This document shows, in pieces, positions 38,915-46,894 of a DNA stretch of 64,000 bases. Origin of the DNA: Streptomyces sp. ITFR-16 (lineage in GTDB: Bacteria; Actinomycetota; Actinomycetes; Streptomycetales; Streptomycetaceae); the NCBI RefSeq assembly GCF_031844705.1, contig NZ_CP134609.1, positions 6,634,001 to 6,698,000 of the forward strand, given 5' to 3'. Under the pieces are notes generated by a model, which saw nothing but the letters and a program-made list of their open reading frames with translations, was not told where the DNA came from and searched no databases. The first letter of the stretch is position 1; each line of letters begins with the position of its first letter. Both the position numbers and the translations under genes were made by a program.

Positions 38915-38941
38915 CGTCACATCGCGGGGGTCCGGCGCGTC
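38915..38941 (+). promoter_or_regulatory. ECF41-type autoregulatory promoter
   Basis: CGTCACA (38915-38921), a 16-bp spacer and CGTC (38938-38941), 36 bases before the sigma gene. It differs at one base from the ECF41 consensus TGTCACA-N16-CGTC as I remember it. It suggests the sigma factor transcribes its own gene. Confidence 0.6.
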
Positions 38942-38976
38942 AATGCGGTGACGGCACGGGACGCGGGAGGACGGCT

Positions 38977-39876
38977 GTGGACGAGAACGCATATCTGGCG
39001 GCGCGCTTCGAGGAGAACCGGGCGCGGCTGAACGCGGTGGCGTACCGGATGCTCGGTTCCGCCACCGAGGCGGAGGACGCGGTCCAGGAGGCCTGGATCC
39101 GGCTCGGCCGCTCCGACGGCTCCGCCATCGAGAACCTGCCCGGCTGGCTGACGACCGTCGTCGGACGGGTCTGCCTGGACATGCTGCGCTCCCGCCGCTC
39201 CCGCCGCGAGGAACCCCTGGAGGCCGGGGCGCCCGACGGCCCGGGCGTCGAACGGGCGCCGGCCCCCGGCCCCGGCGGCGACCCCGAGCAGCAGGCGCTG
39301 ATGGCCGACTCGGTGGGCCTGGCCCTCCTCGTCGTGCTCGAAACCCTCGACCCGGCCGAGCGCCTGGCCCTCGTGCTGCACGACATGTTCGCCGTGCCCT
39401 TCGACGAGATCGCCCGGATCGTGGACCGCACCCCGGCCGCCGCCCGGCAGCTCGCCAGCCGGGCCCGCCGCCGGGTGCGGGGCGCCGACCCGGCACCCGA
39501 CCCCGGCGCGGCCCGCCGGCGCGAGGTCGTCGACGCCTTTCTGGCCGCGGCCCGCAACGGTGACTTCGACGCGCTGGTCGCCGTCCTGGACCCGGACGTG
39601 GTGGTCCGCACCGAGGACGCGGCCGGAGTCTCCTCGGCGGTGCGCGGCGCGGCGAACGTGGCGCGCCAGGCCATCATGTTCGCGCCCTTCGCCCGGTCGG
39701 CACGGTTCGCGCTGGCCGACGGCGCCCCGGCCGTCATCTCCGCACTGGAGGGCCGGCGCTTCTCGGTCATGCGGTTCACGATCGAGGACGGGAAGGTGAG
39801 CGAACTGTTCGTGATCAGGGATCCGGCGCTGCTGCCCGGCCTGGACCTGACGCTCCTCGACAACGGGGACGACTGA
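38977..39876 (+). CDS. ECF41-group RNA polymerase sigma factor (SigJ-like)
   Basis: A 299-residue sigma factor. Region 2 (RLNAVAYRMLGSATEAEDAV, then QEAWIRLGR) is at about residues 14-75 and region 4 (LDPAERLALVLHDMFAVPFD, then EIARIVDRTPAAARQLASRARRRV) at about 125-180. After that comes a SnoaL/NTF2-like domain (AFLAAARNGDFDALVAVLDPD onward) that serves as a built-in regulator in the ECF41 group, so no separate anti-sigma factor is needed. The C-terminal NPDKL-like motif is altered to RDPALLPGL. GTG 38977 has GGGAGG upstream. Its stop codon lies in a tandem 14-bp repeat. Confidence 0.87.
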   Translation: MDENAYLAARFEENRARLNAVAYRMLGSATEAEDAVQEAWIRLGRSDGSAIENLPGWLTTVVGRVCLDMLRSRRSRREEPLEAGAPDGPGVERAPAPGPGGDPEQQALMADSVGLALLVVLETLDPAERLALVLHDMFAVPFDEIARIVDRTPAAARQLASRARRRVRGADPAPDPGAARRREVVDAFLAAARNGDFDALVAVLDPDVVVRTEDAAGVSSAVRGAANVARQAIMFAPFARSARFALADGAPAVISALEGRRFSVMRFTIEDGKVSELFVIRDPALLPGLDLTLLDNGDD

Positions 39877-39914
39877 GCGGGGACGACTGAGCGGGGACGG
39901 CTGAGCGGGGGCGG
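39863..39914. repeat. Tandem 14-bp repeat across the sigma-factor stop codon
   Basis: Units ACGGGGACGACTGA, GCGGGGACGACTGA, GCGGGGACGGCTGA and a partial GCGGGGGCGG follow head to tail. Each full unit carries a TGA, the first being the stop of the sigma gene. It looks like replication slippage. Confidence 0.85.
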
Positions 39915-39941
39915 CGGCCGGGACGCGCGGTCAGCCGCCGC
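39911..39941. terminator. Convergent terminator between sigma and HAD-like genes
   Basis: GCGGCGG (39911-39917) pairs with CCGCCGC (39935-39941) with a 17-nt loop; one arm lies just inside the end of the HAD-like gene. Confidence 0.45.
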
Positions 39942-40455
39942 CCGCCCGGCCGTCCGCCCATGCGGCCAGCGCGTCGAAGTCGGCCCGCTCCAGACCGACC
40001 CGGGGGTCTATCTGCCGCAGCAGACTGTTCTCGCCGACGCCCCGGCCGGCGACCCACGCCCGGTCCCGCTCGGTGATCTCGTCGTCGATCCACGCGAACG
40101 GCCGCCCGGCCGCGTACTCGACGACGTACCGCGTCTTCCAGTACGTCCCCTCCGGGGCGTCGCCGTGCATCTCGGGCCAGTCGATGAACGGCAGGGCGGG
40201 CAGACCGAGATGCGGACCGACCCACTCGTTCGCCTCGTCCTTCCAGGTCGTCGCCCAGACCAGTTCGTAGCGCCCGGCGAGCGCGAGCAGCTCGCGGCCG
40301 TGACCGTGGTTGAGCAGGACGGGCAGCGCGGGGCCCGAGGTCCACCCGGTCGGCCGCATGCGGTGCCGGGTGTATCCCTCGGGCGTACGGCGGCGAGACA
40401 GCGCTGCGTACGGATTGAGCGGACCGTCGATGTCGATCAGCAGCAGCGGCTTCAT
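39931..40455 (-). CDS. HAD-like protein
   Basis: A 174-residue soluble protein that begins MKPLLLIDIDGPLNPYAAL, a HAD motif I with the catalytic Asp pair (DID). Later come LVWATTWKDEANEW, similar to motif II (Thr), and FAWIDDEITERDRAWV, similar to motif IV (Asp pair). The cap is minimal. Such small HAD proteins are widespread in Streptomyces and may be phosphatases of nucleic-acid or nucleotide ends; this is not established. ATG 40455. It is divergent from a TetR/MFS operon. Confidence 0.75.
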   Translation of the reverse strand: MKPLLLIDIDGPLNPYAALSRRRTPEGYTRHRMRPTGWTSGPALPVLLNHGHGRELLALAGRYELVWATTWKDEANEWVGPHLGLPALPFIDWPEMHGDAPEGTYWKTRYVVEYAAGRPFAWIDDEITERDRAWVAGRGVGENSLLRQIDPRVGLERADFDALAAWADGRAGGG

Positions 40456-40522
40456 GACGTCATCGTCCCCGCGTCCGGGAGGCGGGGCGAGGCATTTTCC
40501 CGGCGCGGCGGTGCACCTTGGA

Positions 40523-40560
40523 TGAGACGTTCGTGTCTCAAATGGGTTATTGTCGTCTCA
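40523..40560 (+). promoter_or_regulatory. Operator and leaderless promoter of the TetR/MFS operon
   Basis: TGAGAC (40523-40528) and GTCTCA (40535-40540) form an inverted repeat with a 6-bp spacer; a third copy of GTCTCA is at 40555-40560, 20 bp after the second. TATTGT (40548-40553) ends 6 nt before the ATG, so the mRNA is probably leaderless. Repressor bound here would cover promoter and start codon. Confidence 0.7.
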
Positions 40561-41111
40561 TGACTCTTGATCGTGAGCAGGTGCTGCGCAGTGCCGCCGC
40601 CCTGCTGACCCGCAGATCCACCGCCACCATGGACGAGGTCGCCAAGGCGGCGGGCATCGGCCGCGCCACCCTGCACCGGCACTTCGCCGGACGGGACGCC
40701 CTGGTCAGGGCGTTGGAGGAGCTGGGCATCCAGGAGTTCGAAGCGGCGCTCGACGCCGCCGCGCTGGACGAGGGCACCGCCGAGGAGGCGCTGCGCCGGT
40801 TCGTCGCGGCCGTCGAGCCCAGCGCCGGGCTGCTGTCCTTCCTCGTGACCGAGAATCAGCTCTTCGAGGGCGACGAGCAGAACGACGGCTGGGACCGGCT
40901 GGACGCCCGGGTCGCCGCCTTCTTCCGGCGCGGCCAGGAGCGCGGCGAGATCCGTATCGACCTGACCCCCGCCTGGCTGACCGAGGCCCTCTACGGGCTC
41001 ATCGGCACCGCCGCGTGGGCCGTCCAGGTGGGCCGGGTCGCCGCCCAGGACTTCCAGTTCATGATCGTCGAGTTGCTGCTCGGCGGCGCACGCCGGAGCG
41101 TGGAGCAATGA
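40560..41111 (+). CDS. TetR-family regulator
   Basis: A 183-residue TetR protein. The HTH is at about residues 5-50 (EQVLRSAAALLTRRSTATMD, then EVAKAAGIGRATLHRHFAGRDALVRALEE). The remaining helices form the ligand pocket. ATG 40560 is chosen: homology starts there and the -10 element ends 6 nt upstream. Its stop overlaps the MFS start (ATGA), so regulator and pump are co-transcribed and probably induced by the pump's substrate. Confidence 0.92.
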   Translation: MTLDREQVLRSAAALLTRRSTATMDEVAKAAGIGRATLHRHFAGRDALVRALEELGIQEFEAALDAAALDEGTAEEALRRFVAAVEPSAGLLSFLVTENQLFEGDEQNDGWDRLDARVAAFFRRGQERGEIRIDLTPAWLTEALYGLIGTAAWAVQVGRVAAQDFQFMIVELLLGGARRSVEQ

Positions 41112-42652
41112 GCACCGTGGAACAGCGTCCGGAGCCGCCCGTCGAGCCCTACCGCCCCGGGCGGTGGATCGCGCTGTCCGTGCTCGTCCTGGCCGTCCTG
41201 CTGGTGGCCGTCGACGCCACCGTGCTCGGCCTGGCGACCCCGTTCCTCAGCGAGGACCTCGAACCGACCGGCACCCAGCTGCTCTGGATCGGTGACGTCT
41301 ACTCCTTCGTCATCGCGGGGCTCCTGGTCTCCATGGGCAGCCTCGGCGACCGCATCGGCCGCAAGAAGCTGCTGCTGTGCGGCGCCACCGCCTTCGGCGC
41401 GGTCTCGGTGCTCAACGCATACGCGGGCACGCCCGAGATGATGATCCTGGCGCGAGCCCTGCTCGGCGTGGCCGGCGCCACCCTGATGCCCTCCACCCTC
41501 GCCCTGATCCGCAACCTCTTCCACGACGCGCGGGAGCGGAGCCTGGCGATCGGCATCTGGGGCGCGATGGCCTCGGCCGGCGCGGCCGTCGGGCCCGTCG
41601 TCGGCGGGTTCCTCCTGGAGCACTTCTGGTGGGGCTCGGTCTTCCTGATCAACCTGCCGGTCATGGCCGTGCTCGTGGTGGTCGGCATCAAGATGATCCC
41701 CGAGTCGAAGAACCCGGCACCCGGGCCGTGGGACCTGGCGAGCGTGGCGCTCTCCCTGGTCGGCATGATCGGGGTCGTCTACGCCATCAAGGAGCTGGCC
41801 GCGCACGGCGGGAGCTGGCAGGTCGCGCTCGCGGGCGTCGGCGGCGTCGTGGCGCTCATCTGGTTCGTACGCCGGCAGTTCCACCTGCCCGCGCCGCTGC
41901 TCGACATGCGGCTCTTCCACCACCGCGGGTTCTCCGGTGCCGTGCTCGCCGATCTGCTGACCATCCTGGGCCTGTCCGGCCTGGTCTTCTTCCTCTCCCA
42001 GTTCCTGCAACTGGTCCAGGGCCGCGGACCGCTGGAGGCCGGCCTGGCCGAACTGCCCGCGGCCGTCGGCGCGGTCACGGCCGGTCTGCTGGCCGGCACC
42101 GTCGCCCGCCGCTTCTCGGTACGGTCCGTGGTGGCCGGCGGCCTCGGCGCGATCGGCCTGTCACTGGCGGCGGTCGCCGCGGTCCACAAGGACACCGCCT
42201 ACCCGCTGATCGGCGCGCTCCTCCTGGTCGTCGGCGTGGGCGCTGGCTTCGCGTTCACGGTGACGTCCGACGTGATCCTCTCCAGCGTCCCCAAGGAGCA
42301 CGCGGGCTCGGCGTCCGCCGTCTCCGAGACGGCGTACGAGCTCGGCGCCGCCCTCGGCATCGCCCTGCTCGGCTCCATCGTCACCGGCGCCTACCAGGGC
42401 TTCAACGCCCCGCCGGGCACACCGCCCGCCGTCTCCTCGGCCGCCCATGAGTCGCTGGGCGGCGCGGTCGAGGCCGCCAAGGTGCTCCCGCAGCAGCAGG
42501 CGACCGAGCTGGTCTCCGCCGCCCAGGCCGCCTTCGTCGACGGGCTGGGGCTCGCCGCGGGCGTCGGCGCGGTGGTCCTGGTGGCGACGGCGGTCGCCGC
42601 CTGGTTCCTGCTGCGCGGCCAGGAGCTGGAGGAAGGCATCGTGCACGACTAG
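41108..42652 (+). CDS. MFS drug exporter, DHA2 (14-helix) type
   Basis: A 514-residue membrane transporter of the proton-driven DHA2 group. Helices are visible throughout. The MFS loop motif is GSLGDRIGRKKLLLCGA (about residues 78-94), helix 5 has the antiporter-type GAAVGPVVGGFLLEHFWW, and helix 1 contains the acidic DATVLGLATPFL. It resembles SmvA/QacA multidrug and antiseptic exporters; the true substrate is unknown. Translationally coupled to the TetR regulator by an ATGA overlap. Two hairpins follow the gene. Confidence 0.92.
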   Translation: MSTVEQRPEPPVEPYRPGRWIALSVLVLAVLLVAVDATVLGLATPFLSEDLEPTGTQLLWIGDVYSFVIAGLLVSMGSLGDRIGRKKLLLCGATAFGAVSVLNAYAGTPEMMILARALLGVAGATLMPSTLALIRNLFHDARERSLAIGIWGAMASAGAAVGPVVGGFLLEHFWWGSVFLINLPVMAVLVVVGIKMIPESKNPAPGPWDLASVALSLVGMIGVVYAIKELAAHGGSWQVALAGVGGVVALIWFVRRQFHLPAPLLDMRLFHHRGFSGAVLADLLTILGLSGLVFFLSQFLQLVQGRGPLEAGLAELPAAVGAVTAGLLAGTVARRFSVRSVVAGGLGAIGLSLAAVAAVHKDTAYPLIGALLLVVGVGAGFAFTVTSDVILSSVPKEHAGSASAVSETAYELGAALGIALLGSIVTGAYQGFNAPPGTPPAVSSAAHESLGGAVEAAKVLPQQQATELVSAAQAAFVDGLGLAAGVGAVVLVATAVAAWFLLRGQELEEGIVHD

Positions 42653-42688
42653 GGCGTGTCGCGTCATGGGGCGGGCCGCGAAAGAAGC

Positions 42689-42713
42689 CCCGTACGGCCG
42701 TCGGCCGTACGGG
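42689..42713. terminator. First hairpin after the MFS gene
   Basis: CCCGTACGGCC (42689-42699) pairs with GGCCGTACGGG (42703-42713) over 11 bp around a GTC loop, just before a second, larger hairpin. Confidence 0.65.
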
Positions 42714-42725
42714 TGCGGCGGGCAC

Positions 42726-42768
42726 ACGGAAGGGCCCGTACCCCCGACCGGGGTACGGGCCCTTCCGT
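42726..42768. terminator. Bidirectional terminator between MFS and acyltransferase genes
   Basis: A perfect 19-bp stem (ACGGAAGGGCCCGTACCCC at 42726-42744 with its complement at 42750-42768) around a 5-nt loop between convergent genes. Confidence 0.9.
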
Positions 42769-42790
42769 ATGGCCGTCCTGGGGCCGCCGG

Positions 42791-43462
42791 TCAGGCGGCC
42801 TTGGCCTTCGTCGCGTACATGTCGACGTACTCCTGGCCGGACAGCCGCATCACCTCGGCCATCACCGAGTCCGTCACCGCCCGCAGCACATAGCGGTCGC
42901 GGTCCATGCCCTCGTAGCGCGAGAACTCCATCGGCTCACCGAAGCGGACCGTGACCTTGCCCGGCCGGGGCAGACCGGAGCCGCCCGGCTGGAGCTTGTC
43001 CGTGCCGATCATCGCGAACGGGACCACCGGGGCGCCCGTCATCAGCGTCAGCCGGGCGATGCCCGTACGGCCCCGGTAGAGCCGGCCGTCGGGGGAGCGG
43101 GTGCCCTCCGGGTAGATCGCGAACGCCTTGCCCTCTTCCAGCACCCGGCGGCCCGTCATCAGCGCCGCGACACCGCCGCGGCCGCCGTCCCGGTCCACCG
43201 GGATCATGCCGACGCCCGTGAAGAACCAGGCCATCAGCCGGCCCTTGAGGCCCTTGCCCGTCACGTACTCGTCCTTGCCGATGAAGAACACCGGCCGGTC
43301 GCAGCAGATCGGCATGATCATCGAGTCGATGAACGTCAGATGGTTTCCCGCCAGAATCACCGGCCCGGACCCCGGGATGTTCTCGATGCCCTCCATCCGC
43401 GGACGGAACATCAGACGCAGGATCGGTCCGAGCACTGCCTTGATGAGTGCGAGTCGGGACAA
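42791..43462 (-). CDS. 1-acylglycerol-3-phosphate O-acyltransferase (PlsC-like), TTG start
   Basis: A 223-residue membrane-associated acyltransferase of phospholipid synthesis, converting lysophosphatidate to phosphatidate. The PlsC blocks are intact: block I GNHLTFIDSM (H-x4-D) at about residues 40-49, block III IYPEGTRSPDGRL at about 116-128, and GAPVVPFAMIG after that. The start is TTG 43462: it is the first codon of the family-like sequence MSRLALIKAVLGP (read as Met) and has a perfect GGAGGAA 4 nt upstream, while the longer open frame has neither. It is divergent from the glycerophosphodiesterase gene, so two lipid enzymes share the region. Confidence 0.9.
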   Translation of the reverse strand: MSRLALIKAVLGPILRLMFRPRMEGIENIPGSGPVILAGNHLTFIDSMIMPICCDRPVFFIGKDEYVTGKGLKGRLMAWFFTGVGMIPVDRDGGRGGVAALMTGRRVLEEGKAFAIYPEGTRSPDGRLYRGRTGIARLTLMTGAPVVPFAMIGTDKLQPGGSGLPRPGKVTVRFGEPMEFSRYEGMDRDRYVLRAVTDSVMAEVMRLSGQEYVDMYATKAKAA

Positions 43463-43696
43463 CGGTTCCTCCGGTGTAGTGGCCGGGCCGGCCGAGGCGA
43501 CGGATTGAGAGGGTCCATGCAGGTGAGGACGATACTCGCGGGTACTCGCTGATCGCACATCGGGTTCACGCACCGGATACGCAGTGTTGACGTGTGTTTG
43601 CGTCATGTTCGTCCAGGTGCCGCGCTCAGGACGGTGCCGGTGCCTACGCTCGATCTTCGCTCGACAGGTGCCGTACATCACATGCGAGGAGCATTC

Positions 43697-44866
43697 ATGA
43701 CAGAGCGTGCGCAGGCCGCCCCCGGACGACGGACCGTCATGGGCGTGGGGGCCGCGGTACTCGGTACCGCCGCCCTCGGCCTGAACGGAACGGCCCATGC
43801 CGCCGGTACGGCCACCGCCGGCAAGTCCGGCGGGCACGGCGGCCACCGCCTCGACCTGCCGGTGCCCACCGTCATCGGACACCGCGGCACCAGCGGCTAC
43901 CGGCCCGAGCACACGCTCGGCTCCTACCAGCTGGCCCTCGACATGGGCGCGCACATCGTCGAGCAGGACCTCGTGCCCACCCGGGACGGCCACCTCGTCT
44001 GCCGCCACGAGAACGACATCACGGCCACCACCGATGTCGCCGACCACCCCGAGTTCGCGAGTCGCAGAACGACGAAGACTGTCGACGGCATCGCCCTGAC
44101 GGGCTGGTTCACCGAGGACTTCACGCTCGCCGAACTGAAGACACTCCGCGCCAAGGAGCGCATCCCCGGCAACCGCCAGAAGAACACCCTCTACGACGGC
44201 CGCTGGGAGATCCCCACCTTCGAGGAGGTCCTGCGCTGGGCCGACCGCGAGGGCCGCCGCCGCGGCAGGCCGGTCTGGCTGTACGTCGAGACCAAGCACC
44301 CCACCTACTTCCGCGGCATCGGCCTCGGGCTCGAGGAGCGGCTCGCCAAGCTGCTGCGCCGCTACGGCCGCCACCGCGCGCAGTCCCCGCTCATCCTCCA
44401 GTCCTTCGAGCCCGGCAGCATCCAGCGGCTGGCGAAGCTCGTCGACACCCCGCGCGTCGTCCTGCTCTCGGGCGCCGGGTCCAAGCCCTGGGACTTCGTG
44501 GTGTCCGGCGACCCCCGCACCACCGACGACCTGGTGAAGCCCGCCGGACTGAAGTGGATCGCGTCCTTCGCCCAGGGCATCGGGCCCACCCTGGACCTGA
44601 TCATCCCCAAGGACGCCGCCGGCCGGCTGGCCGAGCCCACCACCCTGGTGCGGGACGCGCACGCCAAGGGCCTGGTCCTGCACCCGTACACCATGCGCAA
44701 CGAGAACACCTTCCTGCCCGCCGACTTCCGGCGCGGCACGGACCCCAACGCCTACGGCGACGCGTTCGGCGCCTTCGCCGCGTACTTCGCCACCGGGATC
44801 GACGGGATCTTCTCCGACAACCCGGACACGGCGCTGCTCGCGGCGGCGGACTTCACCGGCAAGTAG
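43697..44866 (+). CDS. Exported glycerophosphodiester phosphodiesterase
   Basis: A 389-residue secreted enzyme that hydrolyses glycerophosphodiesters to glycerol-3-phosphate and an alcohol. The N-terminus PGRRTVMGVGAAVLGTAALG is a twin-arginine-type signal. The GDPD domain has VIGHRGTSGYRPEHTLGSY (catalytic His/Arg, metal Glu), IVEQDLVPTRDGHLVCRHEN (metal Glu-Asp, second His), LYVETKHPTYF and the closing GIDGIFSDNPDT. ATG 43697 has GAGGAG 6 nt upstream. It probably releases phosphate and glycerol from lipid head groups outside the cell. Confidence 0.93.
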   Translation: MTERAQAAPGRRTVMGVGAAVLGTAALGLNGTAHAAGTATAGKSGGHGGHRLDLPVPTVIGHRGTSGYRPEHTLGSYQLALDMGAHIVEQDLVPTRDGHLVCRHENDITATTDVADHPEFASRRTTKTVDGIALTGWFTEDFTLAELKTLRAKERIPGNRQKNTLYDGRWEIPTFEEVLRWADREGRRRGRPVWLYVETKHPTYFRGIGLGLEERLAKLLRRYGRHRAQSPLILQSFEPGSIQRLAKLVDTPRVVLLSGAGSKPWDFVVSGDPRTTDDLVKPAGLKWIASFAQGIGPTLDLIIPKDAAGRLAEPTTLVRDAHAKGLVLHPYTMRNENTFLPADFRRGTDPNAYGDAFGAFAAYFATGIDGIFSDNPDTALLAAADFTGK

Positions 44867-44958
44867 CCGGCGTCAGCACCCGGCCGGGGATGCCCCGGTC
44901 GGGTGGTGCCCGGCCCGTTCGGCAACCCGGCGGCCACCGCAGGGCGTCGGGTGGGGGC

Positions 44959-45537
44959 ATGACGCTTGTCGATCTTCAACCGGCCCCGCCCGCCCTCCTT
45001 CCGGCCCCGGGCTTCTCCGCCGCGGTCCGCACCCTGTATCCGCTGGTCAGCGCGGAGGCGAGGGCCGAGACCGAAGCGGCCGCCACCGGTGCGGCGGTCG
45101 ATCCCGCCGACCTCGAACAGACCGTCTGGCTGCGGCTGCTGGAACGCCTCGCCCACCAGGGCCCGCCCCCGGATCCCGCCCGCTGGGTGCGCGACACCGT
45201 CCGCGCGGAGGCCCGCCGGGCCCGCCGCACCGCCCGGCGCGAGCGCCCGTACCGCGACGAGTGCACCCCGGACCCGGCCGGCTGTCCGGAGCGCGCCGCC
45301 CTCGGTGCCGACCAACGCCGCCTGCTGCGCGCCGCCGTGGAGCGGCTTCCCGCGCCCTGTGCCCGCTTACTGAGCGCGATGTTCGCGCCGGGCGATCCCA
45401 CCTACCGCGAAATCGCAGGGGAGTTGGGTATGTCACAGGGGAGTTTGGGCCCGATCCGTTCCCGTTGCCTTGGATGTCTGCGCAGAATGCTGCCGGCGGA
45501 GGTTGTAGCTCCTGAACTGCGGGGAAAGGAGCGGTAG
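44959..45537 (+). CDS. Small sigma-70-family (ECF-like) sigma factor with TTA codon
   Basis: A 192-residue sigma factor. Region 2-like sequence is short (DPADLEQTVWLRLLERLAHQ, about residues 50-69). Region 4 has LLRAAVERLPAPCARLLSAM, then PTYREIAGELGMSQGSLGPI and RSRCLGCLRRML (about 125-182), a good promoter -35 HTH. Leu137 is encoded by TTA (45367-45369), so translation should need the bldA tRNA and be tied to development. No anti-sigma gene is adjacent. ATG 44959; the open frame upstream lies antisense or out of frame with the phosphodiesterase gene. Confidence 0.85.
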   Translation: MTLVDLQPAPPALLPAPGFSAAVRTLYPLVSAEARAETEAAATGAAVDPADLEQTVWLRLLERLAHQGPPPDPARWVRDTVRAEARRARRTARRERPYRDECTPDPAGCPERAALGADQRRLLRAAVERLPAPCARLLSAMFAPGDPTYREIAGELGMSQGSLGPIRSRCLGCLRRMLPAEVVAPELRGKER

Positions 45538-45574
45538 ACAACCGGCGGATCAGGTGAGCGGGAGGCATGCGCGG

Positions 45575-46078
45575 ATGGGCATGAGCGTGATCATCTCGAC
45601 GGCGAGCGCACAGGACGCCGAACAGATCTTGAAGCTCCAGTACCTCTGTTTTCAGAGCGAGGCGGAGCTGTACGGGAATTACCGCATCGAACCCCTCGTC
45701 CAGACCCTGGACTCGCTGCGCGCCGAGATAGCGACGAACCTGGTGTTCGTCGCACGGCTCGGCGAGGAGGTCGTCGGTTCGGTACGGGGCGCGGCGGGAC
45801 CGGAGGGCACCGGCCAGATCGGCCGGCTCTGCGTCCACCCCCGGCTCCAGGGCCACGGCCTCGGCGCCCGGCTGCTGAACGCGGCGGAGGCGGGGCTCAC
45901 CGACCGGTGCGCGGCCACCCGCTTCCGGCTGCACACCGGCCATCGCAGCGAGAGCAATCTGCGGCTCTACCAGCGCGCGGGCTACGCGGCCGTGGGCAAC
46001 GCCACCGGCAGCGACGGGGTCCAGATGATCCTGCTGGAGAAGGAGGCCGCGGCCGCCGCCTATGTGGCGAGCGCCTGA
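45575..46078 (+). CDS. GNAT-family N-acetyltransferase
   Basis: A 167-residue GNAT protein: MSVIISTASAQDAEQILKLQ at the start, acetyl-CoA motif IGRLCVHPRLQGHGLGARLL (about residues 89-108), then FRLHTGHRSESNLRLYQRAGY. Substrate unknown. ATG 45575 is preferred, with GGGAGG about 10 nt upstream; GTG 45554 and ATG 45581 are alternatives. It lies 37 bases after the sigma gene on the same strand and may be co-transcribed with it. Confidence 0.87.
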   Translation: MGMSVIISTASAQDAEQILKLQYLCFQSEAELYGNYRIEPLVQTLDSLRAEIATNLVFVARLGEEVVGSVRGAAGPEGTGQIGRLCVHPRLQGHGLGARLLNAAEAGLTDRCAATRFRLHTGHRSESNLRLYQRAGYAAVGNATGSDGVQMILLEKEAAAAAYVASA

Positions 46079-46082
46079 GGCG

Positions 46083-46520
46083 TCACGCGGTCCGCGCGCG
46101 GCGCAGCCACATCATCCCGGTGACCGGCAGGATCACCGGGATGAACAGGTAGTCCCTGCCGCAGTACGACCAGACCGTGGTGTCCGCGAACGCGGACGGC
46201 TCGACCAGGGTCCACGTACCGACGATCAGCACGCCGGCGAGCTCGGCGGCGCAGCACACCAGCGCCGTCCGGCGCGCCCGCTCGCCGCCGCGCACCAGCG
46301 AGTAGGTGATGAAGCCGTACACGGCGGCGGCGACGGCCGACAGCAGATAGGCCAGGGGCGCGCGGTCGAAGTCCAGGATCATCTGGACGATCGCGCGGGA
46401 GGCCGCGGCGACGGTGAACACGCCGTAGAACCAGACCAGTACGCGGCCCGGGCCGGTGCCGAGGTCGAAGGGCTGCTTCTCGCCCGTGGCGGCTGCCGGG
46501 GTGCGGTCGGTGTCGGTCAC
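46083..46520 (-). CDS. Small integral membrane protein
   Basis: A 145-residue protein with about four hydrophobic helices (VLVWFYGVFTVAAASRAIVQ, APLAYLLSAVAAAVYGFITY, TALVCCAAELAGVLIVGTW and DYLFIPVILPVTGMMWL). No family is recognised. The GTG at 46520 begins VTDTDRTPAAA and lies 2 bases after the stop of the preceding membrane-protein gene, so they form a two-gene operon, a pair I recall as conserved upstream of metNIQ in Streptomyces. Confidence 0.75.
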   Translation of the reverse strand: MTDTDRTPAAATGEKQPFDLGTGPGRVLVWFYGVFTVAAASRAIVQMILDFDRAPLAYLLSAVAAAVYGFITYSLVRGGERARRTALVCCAAELAGVLIVGTWTLVEPSAFADTTVWSYCGRDYLFIPVILPVTGMMWLRRARTA

Positions 46521-46522
46521 GG

Positions 46523-46882
46523 TCAGTTTCCCCAGATGTCGTAGAGCCGTACTTCGAGGACGGCCAGCACGACCGCGCCCGCCGCCACCGTCACCGAACC
46601 CCAGCGGGTGCGCTCGCTCAGCGACAGGAACCCCGCCGCCGGGACGGCGAGGAAGGCCCCGATCAGATACGCGAAGAAGATGGTCATGCCCTGCTCGGGC
46701 CGCTCGCCGCGGGCCGTCTGCACGATCCCCACCACCAGCTGGGCCAGCGCCAGCAGCGAGACCACGGCCATCCCGATGAAGTGCCAGTCCTTGGTGGGCT
46801 GGTCCCGGTAGGCGGCGAATCCGCACCAGGCGGCGAGGCCGAGGGCGGCCACGCCGACCGCGATCGTCAGGGCGTCAAGCAT
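46523..46882 (-). CDS. Small integral membrane protein
   Basis: A 119-residue protein with four predicted membrane helices: ALTIAVGVAALGLAAWCGFA, FIGMAVVSLLALAQLVVGIV, MTIFFAYLIGAFLAVPAAGF and SVTVAAGAVVLAVLEVRLYD. Function unknown. ATG 46882: TACCCT (46894-46889, minus strand) ends exactly 6 nt upstream and no ribosome site is present, so the operon is probably leaderless. It is first in a two-gene unit with the protein encoded at 46083-46520. Confidence 0.8.
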   Translation of the reverse strand: MLDALTIAVGVAALGLAAWCGFAAYRDQPTKDWHFIGMAVVSLLALAQLVVGIVQTARGERPEQGMTIFFAYLIGAFLAVPAAGFLSLSERTRWGSVTVAAGAVVLAVLEVRLYDIWGN

Positions 46883-46894
46883 GAGCCGAGGGTA

